64,000 nucleotides of DNA, taken from Aquabacter sp. L1I39. GTDB taxonomy: Bacteria > Pseudomonadota > Alphaproteobacteria > Rhizobiales > Xanthobacteraceae. Of this stretch, positions 7,439 to 16,327 are shown piece after piece. Below the pieces are notes generated by a model. It did no database searches. It was not told where the DNA came from and saw only the letters and a program-made list of their open reading frames with translations. The DNA lies in the NCBI RefSeq assembly GCF_017742835.1, contig NZ_CP072392.1, forward strand, positions 3,098,387-3,162,386, written 5' to 3'. The number at the start of each line of letters is the position of its first letter. The stretch's first letter is position 1. The translations under genes were made by a program, and so were the position numbers.

Positions 7439-7663
7439 TCAGTCGTCAAAACTGGAGGGCGCCCATTCCTCGGCAGCGATGATGCGGTGAGGCAGGCCGA
7501 TGAGCAGCGGCCACGCGGTCTCGTGCGCCGCGTCCGCGAGCACGAGTGCAGACAGTGCAAAATGGCCGTCCGCCAGCGCGCGCGGGCGCAGGAAACACCC
7601 CGGCGATGTCTCGCCGTCAACGGCCGCCGCCTGCGCCGGGGTCAGGATGATGCAGTCCGTCAT
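7439..7663 (-). CDS. Small tail-region hypothetical protein
   Basis: Product of 74 residues (MTDCIILTPAQAAAVDGETS...). Its ATG overlaps the stop of the next gene upstream (7660) by 4 bases, so it belongs to the same operon. Similar small proteins with an ILTPAQA start and a later PLP-like beta region often accompany phage fibre genes as I recall; a chaperone or fibre-tip role is only a guess. Confidence 0.6.
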   Translation of the reverse strand: MTDCIILTPAQAAAVDGETSPGCFLRPRALADGHFALSALVLADAAHETAWPLLIGLPHRIIAAEEWAPSSFDD

Positions 7664-8445
7664 GGCGTAATGCTCGCAATGGTCGTTAGGTAGGAGTTGG
7701 TCAGCGACGCAAGGGCGGCATGCTGCGAGGCGCTCAGAGAGGCACCCGCGAAAATGAGGGCCAACTCGGCGTCGGAGAGCGCAGTGCCAGCGCCAGCGGC
7801 GAACACCCGCAGAAGGGTAGAATTGCCCGTGGACGCAACCTCCGCGCTGTGCACCAGCGCGCCGTTGCGGTACAGGCGCTTTGTGGCGGCGTCCGCGCGG
7901 TCGGCAACCATGAGCCCGTCCAGCGACCCGCCGGATGGCCAGGATGTGCCAGTCGCGTCATTGGCGCGATAATGGACGTCATTTGAGCCTGATGTCCTGC
8001 GCTGCACGCGGCCGTAGCCGCTATACACATCCAGGCCGACGACGGCGGATGCCGGGGTCACAACGTAGCAGCCCAGGCTCATGTCGTTTTGAGCATACCG
8101 CGTGCCGCCGGCGGAGGGATTGTACCCGGTGGCCTCCAGAAAGCCGGTGGCCCCATCCCCCTGCACCCCTCTATTGGATCGCCAGATCAGCGTATTGTTG
8201 AGCGCGAGACCGTAGGAGCTGGAAACCCAGTTGACGCGCGTTGCCTGCGCGTCATGCGCGGCCAACGCACAAAACACGTCCCACCGCGCCCAGATCCCGG
8301 CCGCGATCTGCCCCCGGATATACCGATCCATGGCGGCCAATTGCGCGGCTGGTGGCGGGACGGACATGCGGGATGCCGCCGCGATTGTCTCCGGCAGCAG
8401 CCCAGACGAGCGGACGGAGGAGAGTGATAGCCCAAGGCCCAGCAT
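7660..8445 (-). CDS. Putative tail fibre/receptor protein with lectin-like fold
   Basis: Product of 261 residues. The ATG at 8445 is one base after the upstream stop. After an N-terminal helix that mentions a repeated-unit linker, the sequence is rich in short Gly/Ser/Asn beta segments (GVQGDGATGFLEATGYNPS, YRANDATGTSW, DRADAATKRLYRNGALV) resembling the concanavalin-like domains of phage fibres, and it ends in a small helical tail (GASLSASQHAALASLTNSYL). It probably touches the cell surface. Family is not identified beyond that. Confidence 0.55.
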   Translation of the reverse strand: MLGLGLSLSSVRSSGLLPETIAAASRMSVPPPAAQLAAMDRYIRGQIAAGIWARWDVFCALAAHDAQATRVNWVSSSYGLALNNTLIWRSNRGVQGDGATGFLEATGYNPSAGGTRYAQNDMSLGCYVVTPASAVVGLDVYSGYGRVQRRTSGSNDVHYRANDATGTSWPSGGSLDGLMVADRADAATKRLYRNGALVHSAEVASTGNSTLLRVFAAGAGTALSDAELALIFAGASLSASQHAALASLTNSYLTTIASITP

Positions 8446-8446
8446 G

Positions 8447-8992
8447 TTAACTCCCCAGAAATCCCGCCAAAAACCACACGGCGGCAGAGCCGCCGGCATT
8501 GCTGTCCACCCAGGCGGTGGCAGTGGATCGTTGTCCGGCAGTGGTCACGCGGCCCAGCGCGTCACCCTCCACCGTGGCGCCACTGGCGGCGACAAACGTC
8601 AGAGCGCCTGCGCCGGCTTGCACCACATGGACCCATGTTCCCGCCGGGGCGTTTGCTGGCAGCGTCACGCTAACTGCAGTGCCGGATGTAAACCGCAGCG
8701 TGCGGCTATAGTCGTCCGGACCAATGGTCCGGCTGGTGCCGGCCACCGTAATCGGGGCAGCGATGATGAGACCTGCCGCCGTTTCTGCGGCCGTCGCGCT
8801 GCCTGCGGCGGCGCCTGCCGAGGCGGCTGCGGCAGCCTTGTCGCTCGCCACCTGCGCTGCATCCTCCTCCACCGCGGCCCGATCTGCGGCCGTGGCGGTT
8901 GCTGCCTCCTGACACTGTTGGGCTGCGGTGAGATTGGCGGGGTTAACGGCCCCCACCAGGCCAGGGATCAGCACACGCGCGACATCAGGCAT
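8447..8992 (-). CDS. Putative tail fibre protein with Ala-rich coiled coil
   Basis: Product of 181 residues. Residues about 20-75 are an Ala-rich coiled coil (AATATAADRAAVEEDAAQVA, then KAAAAASAGAAAGSATAAET) as seen in trimeric fibre shafts. A beta-rich C-terminal domain follows (TIGPDDYSRTLRFTSGTAVS, VTLPANAPAGTWVHVVQAGA) of the kind found at phage fibre tips. It overlaps the upstream gene by 8 bases. Confidence 0.6.
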   Translation of the reverse strand: MPDVARVLIPGLVGAVNPANLTAAQQCQEAATATAADRAAVEEDAAQVASDKAAAAASAGAAAGSATAAETAAGLIIAAPITVAGTSRTIGPDDYSRTLRFTSGTAVSVTLPANAPAGTWVHVVQAGAGALTFVAASGATVEGDALGRVTTAGQRSTATAWVDSNAGGSAAVWFLAGFLGS

Positions 8993-9350
8993 TGAGCGGC
9001 TCCTGCGCCAGGATTTGGCCAGAGGCGAGCGTGGTCTCCACCGCGTCCACCCGCATCTCGATTTGGTAGGCCGTCAGGAGACCTGGCGGCAGCGCTGCCG
9101 TCTCGGCTGGCGTCAGCGTCCAGCGGACGGAGCCGGTGGCGTCGTCCAGCGTGAGCCGGCCGGCCGCGGCGGTGAGAACCAGTGTCCCGCCCCGCCAGGA
9201 CAGCGTCAGCGTCACCGCGTCCGCCAGGGTCAGCGCCAGAGGCACGGTGTCTCCGTGCCCGTCGAGGGTGTCGAACCCCAAGCCAGTGGCCCAGGACGAG
9301 CCGCGCCAGGGCGCCGTATCCTCGGCGTCAAAATGGTATCGCACGGTCAT
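8985..9350 (-). CDS. Hypothetical tail/baseplate protein, beta-rich
   Basis: Product of 121 residues, predicted almost entirely beta (ADAVTLTLSWRGGTLVLTAA, ATGSVRWTLTPAETAALPPG, LTAYQIEMRVDAVETTLASG). The pattern resembles the N-terminal domains of baseplate upper proteins that join fibres to the tail. It lies just after a terminator at 9362-9385, so it may start a transcription unit of its own. Confidence 0.5.
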   Translation of the reverse strand: MTVRYHFDAEDTAPWRGSSWATGLGFDTLDGHGDTVPLALTLADAVTLTLSWRGGTLVLTAAAGRLTLDDATGSVRWTLTPAETAALPPGLLTAYQIEMRVDAVETTLASGQILAQEPLNA

Positions 9351-9361
9351 GCGCGCCTCAT

Positions 9362-9385
9362 AAAAAAGCCGCCTGGGAGGGCGGC
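9362..9385 (-). terminator. Rho-independent terminator in the fibre region
   Basis: On the minus strand, a GCCGCC / GGCGGC stem with a 6-base loop and six T residues. It is closely similar in sequence to the one at 7002-7025. It separates the 64-residue gene upstream from the fibre genes downstream. Confidence 0.75.
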
Positions 9386-9406
9386 GGATTGGCAGGGGGG
9401 ATGCGC

Positions 9407-9601
9407 CTAGATCGGCGGGATTTTGTCGGTGAGAAGGCGAAGGACTTGGTCCAACGCGCTCCCCGCAATGATCTGCAACAGACCGCCCATCCCCTCGATG
9501 CGCGCGCGCAACGCGGCCGCCTCCGCATGGATGGCTATGGCCTCTTCAATTTGGTCATCCGTATAGGTGGGATAGAGCTCCCGCAATGCGTCGGCGTCCA
9601 T
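9407..9601 (-). CDS. Small acidic helical phage protein
   Basis: Product of 64 residues (MDADALRELYPTYTDDQIEE...), acidic and helical, with a hydrophobic C-terminal half (GLLQIIAGSALDQVLRLLTD). It starts 10 bases after the stop of the fibre gene upstream. No family recognised; it may be a fibre chaperone. Confidence 0.55.
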   Translation of the reverse strand: MDADALRELYPTYTDDQIEEAIAIHAEAAALRARIEGMGGLLQIIAGSALDQVLRLLTDKIPPI

Positions 9602-9610
9602 AGCAATACC

Positions 9611-10639
9611 TCACGAGACCATGGCGGCGGATAGATATGTATGGGCGTCTGCAAGGTACAGGGAAATGGACGCCTCAGTTTTAAAGCCCAATTTGTCGCC
9701 AGCAGTAAGTCCGGTCAGGTAGGAGGCGCCGACGAGCAGACCAGTCGTCCCGCCGGGACCAACCACCGAAAACAGAGGGGAGGAATTGACTGTCGTGTAG
9801 ATGCGCCCGCCGGACCCCGAATTGATCAATACTGTCATCGACAGCATGTAGATTCCGGTTTTAGGGACAACCAGCCCAGCCCCAGAGATGGCGCCGGAGA
9901 TTGCCGCGGTGGTCCAACTGCCCTGATTGAGCCCGAGTGTGCCAGCCCACCCATATTCTCCCGCCGCCAGCGTGGTTGCTCCGCCGGTGCGATATGCGCG
10001 GACGGCCGGCTGGCCCTGCACACGCAGATTGCCGGTGACGATGAGGTTGTCTGTGATGGTGCTCCCGGCCACCTGGAGCGAGCGGATGTTCCAGGCGCTC
10101 GAGCCCCTCATGTAGAGCTCGAGCGCCGTGGTATCGATGGCCATGGCGCCAACGGCCGGGGCCGAGAAGTACCAGGCAGTCCCGGTCCACCGCGCGAATT
10201 GCCCGGCCCGGCCCGCCCAGGCACCGGAGGGCGACGTGCCAATGACATAGGTGTCACCAGTGGCGGGCGAGCCCGGCGGAGTATTGGTGCCCACCGCGAC
10301 GCACAGGATGGGGTTACCGGATTGCGTCAGGAACTGCGCCTGCTTGACAAGGTCGGCGATGGAATCCGCCACCTCCGCGACAGCCTGGCGGGTGGGGGCC
10401 GCGAGCACCGCGCGATAGCTGGTGCCTCCGGAAACAGACGCCTGCAACGGCACGCCAATGGTCAGCGAGGTGTCCGACGCCACCGCCGTGATGGGATAGA
10501 CATACCCCCCCACATAAAGCTGATCACCGGCCCGCAACGGCAACGGCCCGCTCGCCCAGGCGGTGGACGATCCGGTCACGGTGGTGCCGCCGGACGATCC
10601 TGAAACCGTGCCGGATGAAACAATGTCGCCATAAGCCAT
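9611..10639 (-). CDS. Tail fibre protein with C1q-like tip
   Basis: Product of 342 residues. The N-terminal beta domain (GTVSGSSGGTTVTGSSTAW then YPITAVASDTSLTIGVPLQA) is typical of phage fibre bases. A middle part (PPGSPATGDTYVIG, GQFARWTGTAWYFSAPAVG) has the pattern of DUF2793-type fibre repeats. The C-terminal 120 residues (VPKTGIYMLSMTVLINSGSG, YTTVNSSPLFSVVGPG) resemble C1q/TNF-like trimer tips that bind receptors. It is coupled by TAATG to the preceding gene. Likely the adhesive fibre; receptor unknown. Confidence 0.65.
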   Translation of the reverse strand: MAYGDIVSSGTVSGSSGGTTVTGSSTAWASGPLPLRAGDQLYVGGYVYPITAVASDTSLTIGVPLQASVSGGTSYRAVLAAPTRQAVAEVADSIADLVKQAQFLTQSGNPILCVAVGTNTPPGSPATGDTYVIGTSPSGAWAGRAGQFARWTGTAWYFSAPAVGAMAIDTTALELYMRGSSAWNIRSLQVAGSTITDNLIVTGNLRVQGQPAVRAYRTGGATTLAAGEYGWAGTLGLNQGSWTTAAISGAISGAGLVVPKTGIYMLSMTVLINSGSGGRIYTTVNSSPLFSVVGPGGTTGLLVGASYLTGLTAGDKLGFKTEASISLYLADAHTYLSAAMVS

Positions 10640-11934
10640 TAGCTGTGCTCGATTGTCGCGATGTGGACGGATTCACCTGCCACGGCCGAGCCGGCATAGG
10701 TGATCTGGTTGGAATTGGTGGCGTTCATGCGCACATGGTCCGCGTTGAAGCCCGGAGAGGTAAGTCTCCAATCCGTGTGTAAAGGCGTGGTGTTCGCGGC
10801 CACGTTCCGGCAATAGTTTTCGCCGTTGAAGGTGATGCCGAAGAAGACGAGCGGCGGCGCGCTGATATTGGTCGAGAGGGGAATGTTGCCGGCCACCGAG
10901 CCGGAAAAGAGAAAATCCTGCTGCAACCTATCCTTGACGTGAAGCACCGAGCGATCCGTGCGCAGCAGCAGGTCTCCATCCCCCGCTGTTGTCACGTCGA
11001 TGTTTTTCTTCGAGACCTTCAGCACCCCGTCCTTCACTTGCACGCGCGGTGTCGGCGCGGCATCCGGGCCCGGAACATAGGACTGGTCATAATCGAGGAT
11101 CGTCCAATGCAGCGGGTCCGCTGTGCCGCCGCTGAACGCCTCCACATGCACCCAGTTATCGCTGAGCCATCCGTATTCGCTGGTGCTAATCGACGATGCA
11201 TTGGCCATGCCCCACGGCTGTGTGGCGCCCCTAATCAGCACTGGGGGATGGGCCGGGTACGAGCGAGACGTGAAGATGTCTGCGCGTAGATACCCGGTGC
11301 TGTGAACATATCCTGTCACAACACCGCTTTCCGCCACCTGAAGCATGGGTTTGAGCGTGGAGAGCGTCAGGTCATTGTCGCCGCAGGTGAGCACATCCGC
11401 CCCTTTGCGGGACACCCACAGCCCGGCGCCGCGGGTGGGGTGATTGCCCAGCAGCATGGAATTCCCGCCGTCCAGGTCCGCTTCCCGCGGGTCGGCCCCA
11501 AAAAGGGGCTTATTGAACACGATGTACGCATAGCGCTGAGAGCCGGCCGCGCCGCCCGGCCTAGTCAGGCGAATGTAATTAGTGGTTGTGCAAACGCAAG
11601 CCGGGATATACCGCTTAATATAATAAATGTCATGCGTACTTGCGTTTGAAATCGTGTAGTCAACCGCCCAACCAAGCGCCAGAGGCGCAAATGGAAGAGA
11701 CGGGAACGACTGGTCAGATATGCGACGATAATAACCACCAAGGCTCAGGTATGTTGTACCGAGTGATCCAGTATCTAGGTTCATCGCATGAACCCCGAGG
11801 ATCTCCGGCCACGCGGAATCGAACACCAATTGCTCATTAGTCAGGTCGAGGTCAGTTACATCATAACCGGCTTTCGAAAAGCGCACGCGCCCGACCCCGC
11901 CCTGCTTCCCGATGATGAGGCGAGGTGTCGTCAT
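10639..11934 (-). CDS. Tail fibre/appendage protein
   Basis: Product of 431 residues with an ATGA overlap with the tail-tip gene. It starts MTTPRLIIGKQGGVGRVRF and is beta-rich with many aromatic and Asn residues (YLSLGGYYRRISDQ, NYIRLTRPGG). Phages of alphaproteobacteria often carry such a protein directly after the J-like protein, with a shared GKQGGVGRVRxSKxGxDV-type N-terminus as I recall. A+T content is visibly higher than in the neighbouring head genes, as is common for host-range genes. Confidence 0.6.
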   Translation of the reverse strand: MTTPRLIIGKQGGVGRVRFSKAGYDVTDLDLTNEQLVFDSAWPEILGVHAMNLDTGSLGTTYLSLGGYYRRISDQSFPSLPFAPLALGWAVDYTISNASTHDIYYIKRYIPACVCTTTNYIRLTRPGGAAGSQRYAYIVFNKPLFGADPREADLDGGNSMLLGNHPTRGAGLWVSRKGADVLTCGDNDLTLSTLKPMLQVAESGVVTGYVHSTGYLRADIFTSRSYPAHPPVLIRGATQPWGMANASSISTSEYGWLSDNWVHVEAFSGGTADPLHWTILDYDQSYVPGPDAAPTPRVQVKDGVLKVSKKNIDVTTAGDGDLLLRTDRSVLHVKDRLQQDFLFSGSVAGNIPLSTNISAPPLVFFGITFNGENYCRNVAANTTPLHTDWRLTSPGFNADHVRMNATNSNQITYAGSAVAGESVHIATIEHS

Positions 11935-14549
11935 GGATCGCTCACCACCAGGATGTAGCCATCGGTCGCATTGAGCGTGAAGACGCCGGTCGGTGACAGG
12001 ATGGTGCCGGCGGTGATGGTGCCGAAATTGGCGGAGATCGCGGAAAGTGATGTCACGTCAATATGGTTCGCCTTGATCGTGCCGTCTGCCAGGAGGTCGC
12101 CCTTCAAGTAGAAGACCCCATCAATGGTGTCGAACATCGCAAAGGGCGTGGTGCCATCCGCCCGGAGCCAGAGGAACTTGTCCGCCCGCTGCGCAGCGTA
12201 AGATCCCGTCGAGGTCACCACCAGATATTGGCCGGCAACGTTGCCGTCCGCGATCAACTGAAGCTCATAGGCCGCCGTGGCGCCGTCTGGGACGGAGGCG
12301 GCGACCGTGTATCTGACCGTGAGGTTGGCGTCCACGTAGCTGGCGAGGCCCGTCACCGCCGTGTTGAGCGAGGTCGTAAACGTGGCAAGGGTGTCGAGGT
12401 CATCCGCCACCGTGAGAACTTGCGTCTCGACCTGCGCAATGCCGTTCCGATTGGTCGCATAGGTGGTGTCGATCTGCGCCACCAATGCGCTGTTAGGGCC
12501 GGTTGCCTTCTCGATCTGGCTGGCCGTATCCGCCCGCACCTCGCCGGCCACGGCATTGATCTTGGTGCCATGTTCGGCCTGGATCAGCGCCAGTTGCGCC
12601 GTTGCCGCGGCGATGCGCACATTGAGGTCCGCGAGGTTTTGCTCCATAGCCGCAACGGTCGCAGGCAACTCGATATTCATGACCGTCTGCCAGGACGGCG
12701 GCTGCGTTGCGGCTGCCATCACCTGCGCATCCGTCGTCACGTCCTCCCAATCGCTCCAGGTCATGGCGCGCGGGGGCGTGGAGGTGGGGATGGCCCTCAC
12801 CTGATAACCGGTCGTGCCCTGCACTCCTGCGGAGATCACGAAGAGGCCGGAAGCCGGATCATCGGCCCGGGCCGTGAGCACGTCGGTGGATCCATCCTGG
12901 CGATATTCCAGCAGGATGGCGTCAACGGTCGGGTCTTCAACGGGCGTCCAATAGACCGCAATCGCCGGGCTCTGACCGCCGCCCGGGGCCGGAAGCGTCT
13001 TGGCCGCCAGCGTGATGCCGACCGCCGTCACCTGCGGATCGCGGTCCCCAACCGATCCAGCATTGACCGGCGCGTCATCCGCCTCGCCATAGGCGCTCGC
13101 CGCGATCTCCCGCAGGTCCAGTTGGAAGGTCCGGTTTTTACCCGGCGTGATGCGCAGGATCATCCACCGGCGGTCGCCATACCGCGCGCTGTTCCACCTG
13201 ATCCAGTCGCCCGGCTCCAGCACCACGGCGGCCATGCCGAGCGTGATCGAGGCCGTGGCCTGGAGGCGCGCGAGGCGCAGCTCGATTTCCGCCAGGCGTT
13301 GGGCGATCACGGGGTCATTGACCTCGGGATGGTCGGACTGAACCCGGCGCTGTTCGGTGTCCTCGGCCTCCGCGGCGCTGTCCGTGCGCGCCGGATAGGA
13401 GATCGCCTCGCCCTTTTGGGTTAGATCGCTGTACGTTCCGAAGATGCCGTTGACGAGCTTGTCGCGCGTCGTCTTGCGGGCGAAACGGATCGGCGCGCCG
13501 GCTATCAGATCGGAGTCCGTGACCGTCATTACCGTGGTCTGCGCCACACCCACCACGGGGGCGAACGATCCGGCCCGCTCGATCATGGCGCCGGCGCAGC
13601 CATCGAGGCAGCGCTGCACCACGGCGCCATACTCTTCCGAGGCACTCACATAAGTGCCGATGGCGAACCGGTCGCCGGACGAGCCCGCGCTATCAAGAAC
13701 CGCCTCGTCACAGGCATTGGCGCCGGACGTGTAAGCGTCGAGAACGAAATCAATGGGCTGGACGCCCTGCCCGACGAGAAGGTTGCCGTTGACGAACAGG
13801 CCGCGCTGATAATTGTAGAGCGACACGATGGGGTTGGCGCTATAGGCCCAGGTCCGTTCATTGCCCCACCGGTGCGACCCGCTGCCGCCGGCCGTGCTGT
13901 CCAGGCGCCAGTCGTAGAACCGGCGCCCCTTGACGTGGAAATGAAACGACGGGATGGCGTCGTAGATCTCCTTCCAGAAGGTCGTGCGGACCACGGCATA
14001 GCATTGCCCGGCGCCCCTGAAATCCGAGGTCCACCGCCCGGCCGGATTGGAGCCATCCACCAGCGCGGACAGCGCGGACTGATCGGAATAGCCCCGCACG
14101 AACCAGACGTGCATGGTCGGGATGCCGGTGGTCGGATAGTTGAAATCCGACACCACATAGTGGTCCACATCATCCGTCGAAGACTGGAGCGCCAGGGTGC
14201 GCAACGTGCCGTCGACCCAGATGTTTTCGAGGCTTTCGTGCGGCCCCTCGCCGATCACATAGACCCGGTCGAGGTGGATGTTGTTGCCGCCCGAGACGTT
14301 GACATAGGCGAGGTGTCCCTCCGTCACGACCTCGCCGATGGCGAAGCCGCGCGGCACGTCGCCGGCAATCTGGAGGGAGCCCTCAAAGCCGGAGGTGGTG
14401 GCGCTGGCGGCACTCGTGGAGCCGGAGAGCGCCTTGGACAGATAGGACAGGCCGACCGATGCGCCCACACCGATCAGCGCGGACCCGATAGGCCCGGCCG
14501 CGGCGACGAGGCCGGAGACCGCCGCAATGGCTGGAGCGATAATCGGCAT
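11931..14549 (-). CDS. Tail tip attachment protein (J-like host specificity protein)
   Basis: Product of 872 residues, the usual size for the central tail tip protein. It begins with a hydrophobic segment (PAIAAVSGLVAAAGPIGSAL), continues with the tip body (SLQIAGDVPRGFAIGEVV, WVDGTLRTLALQSS, FDYP-like loops), then a fibronectin-III-like region around residues 500-620 (AVYWTPVEDPTVDAILLEYR), a coiled coil around 650-700, and a DUF1983-type C-terminus ending in NFGTITAGTILSPTGVFTLN. It follows the DUF6950 gene as J follows K and I in lambda. It sets host recognition together with the fibres. Confidence 0.85.
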   Translation of the reverse strand: MPIIAPAIAAVSGLVAAAGPIGSALIGVGASVGLSYLSKALSGSTSAASATTSGFEGSLQIAGDVPRGFAIGEVVTEGHLAYVNVSGGNNIHLDRVYVIGEGPHESLENIWVDGTLRTLALQSSTDDVDHYVVSDFNYPTTGIPTMHVWFVRGYSDQSALSALVDGSNPAGRWTSDFRGAGQCYAVVRTTFWKEIYDAIPSFHFHVKGRRFYDWRLDSTAGGSGSHRWGNERTWAYSANPIVSLYNYQRGLFVNGNLLVGQGVQPIDFVLDAYTSGANACDEAVLDSAGSSGDRFAIGTYVSASEEYGAVVQRCLDGCAGAMIERAGSFAPVVGVAQTTVMTVTDSDLIAGAPIRFARKTTRDKLVNGIFGTYSDLTQKGEAISYPARTDSAAEAEDTEQRRVQSDHPEVNDPVIAQRLAEIELRLARLQATASITLGMAAVVLEPGDWIRWNSARYGDRRWMILRITPGKNRTFQLDLREIAASAYGEADDAPVNAGSVGDRDPQVTAVGITLAAKTLPAPGGGQSPAIAVYWTPVEDPTVDAILLEYRQDGSTDVLTARADDPASGLFVISAGVQGTTGYQVRAIPTSTPPRAMTWSDWEDVTTDAQVMAAATQPPSWQTVMNIELPATVAAMEQNLADLNVRIAAATAQLALIQAEHGTKINAVAGEVRADTASQIEKATGPNSALVAQIDTTYATNRNGIAQVETQVLTVADDLDTLATFTTSLNTAVTGLASYVDANLTVRYTVAASVPDGATAAYELQLIADGNVAGQYLVVTSTGSYAAQRADKFLWLRADGTTPFAMFDTIDGVFYLKGDLLADGTIKANHIDVTSLSAISANFGTITAGTILSPTGVFTLNATDGYILVVSDP

Positions 14550-14959
14550 CAGGCCACCCGGAAAGCGCGCACGAGGCGCGCGCGGGGAAGGAAGGTCAGG
14601 CCGGCAACGGGAGACATTCCGGCCACCAGGGTTCCGAGCACCACGACGCCGCAGGCCGCGCCGTTCGCATCAGCAACGGAGCCGATGTCGCCGCGCTGCG
14701 CCAGCGCCGGAGGAATCTCTTCAAACTTGGCCGCGAAGGCGTCCGCCACGTCGGCGAACCCCAGGCGCTTGAGCTTGCGGGCCGCGCCGATCTTGGTCGA
14801 ATAGGTGCGCTCTACCGCCCACCGGTCGACGCCGATCAAGGCCGCCGACGCATCCATGGGCAAGGTGAAGCAATCGCGCGCACCCCAGGCGAACACGTCC
14901 GCCTGATAGCGCTCGATCACCTCATCAAGGTGCAGAGGCCAATCGCGGACGCGCGTCAT
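14549..14959 (-). CDS. DUF6950-family tail assembly protein
   Basis: Product of 136 residues with ATGA and TGATG overlaps on both sides. The motif FAWGARDCFTLPMDASAALI near residue 25 resembles the active-site Cys region of NlpC/P60-like tail peptidases in this position (lambda gpK slot), and DUF6950 is the name I associate with this shorter form. A catalytic His is not obvious: no clear H follows in the second half. It may therefore be a structural homologue rather than an active peptidase. Confidence 0.6.
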   Translation of the reverse strand: MTRVRDWPLHLDEVIERYQADVFAWGARDCFTLPMDASAALIGVDRWAVERTYSTKIGAARKLKRLGFADVADAFAAKFEEIPPALAQRGDIGSVADANGAACGVVVLGTLVAGMSPVAGLTFLPRARLVRAFRVA

Positions 14960-15531
14960 CCCGCGCGCCCCCAAACGATCTTGGCATCTGCCGTCGCGGC
15001 ATGCTGATAGAATCCGTCGTCCGCATCGATCAGCCGCTGATCGGCATCGGAGCGGATGCGATGCCCGACGCGTGTGTGGTCGCGGAACCGGCTCTCCAGC
15101 GTGGCCGTGAGTGTGGCGCCGCCGCCCGCTTGGAGATCGTGGGTGATCTGGTCCAGATAGCCGCGCCACAGCCGCTCGACGGACAGCAGCGCCCGCGTGT
15201 CGGGGTGGATATAGGCCCGCATGATGGTAACCGGCCGCTGGTGATAGTCCTCCGCCTCGATGGTGGCGAGCACGTCGGGTGTCAGGTCGCTATCCGGAAT
15301 TGAGGACAGAGAGATCGACAGGGATGATGGAGCGAGCCCCATTTCATAGGAGCCCTCATCAGCCGAGATGAGCTTGCCCGCACCCACATAGGTCACGCCC
15401 GAATATTCCAGCGTGCCGGCGCCGGTCCAAAAGCCATAGAGGCCGCTGGCGAAATCGAACAGCACCATATCCCGTTCGGCGCATCGTCCGGACTGGAGCA
15501 TGGTCAGGGTATCGGTGTCATAGGCGCGCAT
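14956..15531 (-). CDS. Minor tail protein (lambda L-like position)
   Basis: Product of 191 residues starting MRAYDTDTLTMLQSGRCAER. Beta-rich middle (GVTYVGAGKLISADEGSYEM, SSLSISLSSIPDSDLTPDVL) and a C-terminal part with ADQRLIDADDGFYQHAA, a pattern common in phage proteins between the tape measure and the tail tip. No cysteine cluster for an iron-sulfur site as in lambda gpL is visible. Assigned by position and by general resemblance to DUF2163-like baseplate hub proteins. Confidence 0.6.
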   Translation of the reverse strand: MRAYDTDTLTMLQSGRCAERDMVLFDFASGLYGFWTGAGTLEYSGVTYVGAGKLISADEGSYEMGLAPSSLSISLSSIPDSDLTPDVLATIEAEDYHQRPVTIMRAYIHPDTRALLSVERLWRGYLDQITHDLQAGGGATLTATLESRFRDHTRVGHRIRSDADQRLIDADDGFYQHAATADAKIVWGRAG

Positions 15532-15595
15532 GGGGGCCTCGTGGACAGCCCAACCCGGCCGTGCAACCATTGGGTTGTCACAGGGGTGGGGCACA

Positions 15596-16327
15596 ATGAG
15601 ACAGGTTATTTTCAGCGTGGCGCTTCTGGCGCCGGGAATGGCGTTTGGCGCGGATGCGCCTGTCTTTTCACCTGATCCCGCAACTACATGGAATGGGCTC
15701 TATGCCGGTGCGGCCATCGGGCTCGCTTGGTCGAGCGCAAACGGATTCGGGGAATACTCTAACCTATCCTCATACGAGCAAAGGTCGTCGTCAGGCGGGT
15801 TCTCAGGAGCCGCGAAAGCTGGCTTCAATATCCAGCAGGGGCAGATTGTGGTTGGGCTGGAGGTGGATATTCAGACCGTAGAGACGGAAACCTCAACCGA
15901 CTATGTGGACCGATCCAACACGCCGTCAGCGAGCGCAAAATTGAGCGCCAGCGTGAATTGGATGTCAACATTGCGCGGGCGGTTCGGCATGTTGGTCACA
16001 CCATCAATAATGCTCTATGCCACCGTTGGCCTTGCCCTTGCTGACGTTCAGATGTCGGAAGCGTGGGCCGTTTACAATCCTGCCCTGATCAGCGCCGGCA
16101 TCTTCCCAAACTCTAAAACCCATAGTCGAGTGAACCTCGGATGGGTAATTGGTGGCGGCCTTGAATATGCCATGGCTTCACAGTGGTCAGTGGTGGCCGA
16201 GGCTTTTTATACCGACTTTGGAACCGTCTCTTACCGGGACTTTGACATTCCAGGGCGAGTTTCGTCTGCGCAATCGGGAGAGGTTTCGCTCGGCATAGCG
16301 CGCGCCGGCATCAACTATCGGTTCTAA
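15596..16327 (+). CDS. Outer-membrane beta-barrel protein (moron)
   Basis: Product of 243 residues on the opposite strand to every tail gene around it. It has a signal peptide (MRQVIFSVALLAPGMAFGA), then TWNGLYAGAAIGLAWSSA, the N-terminal signature of small OmpA-like/Omp25/opacity barrels of Rhizobiales, alternating beta strands, and a C-terminal strand ending in GINYRF with terminal Phe, the BAM recognition signal. GGGG lies before the ATG. Base composition is visibly more A/T-rich than the flanking genes. Its stop overlaps the tail gene at 16324 by 4 bases. It probably alters the lysogen's surface, for instance against superinfection; that role is inferred. Confidence 0.85.
   Translation: MRQVIFSVALLAPGMAFGADAPVFSPDPATTWNGLYAGAAIGLAWSSANGFGEYSNLSSYEQRSSSGGFSGAAKAGFNIQQGQIVVGLEVDIQTVETETSTDYVDRSNTPSASAKLSASVNWMSTLRGRFGMLVTPSIMLYATVGLALADVQMSEAWAVYNPALISAGIFPNSKTHSRVNLGWVIGGGLEYAMASQWSVVAEAFYTDFGTVSYRDFDIPGRVSSAQSGEVSLGIARAGINYRF

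Noticed and set aside
9611..11934. Diversity-generating retroelement acting on the tail fibres
   Set aside because: No reverse transcriptase gene and no template/variable repeat pair were seen near the fibre genes.
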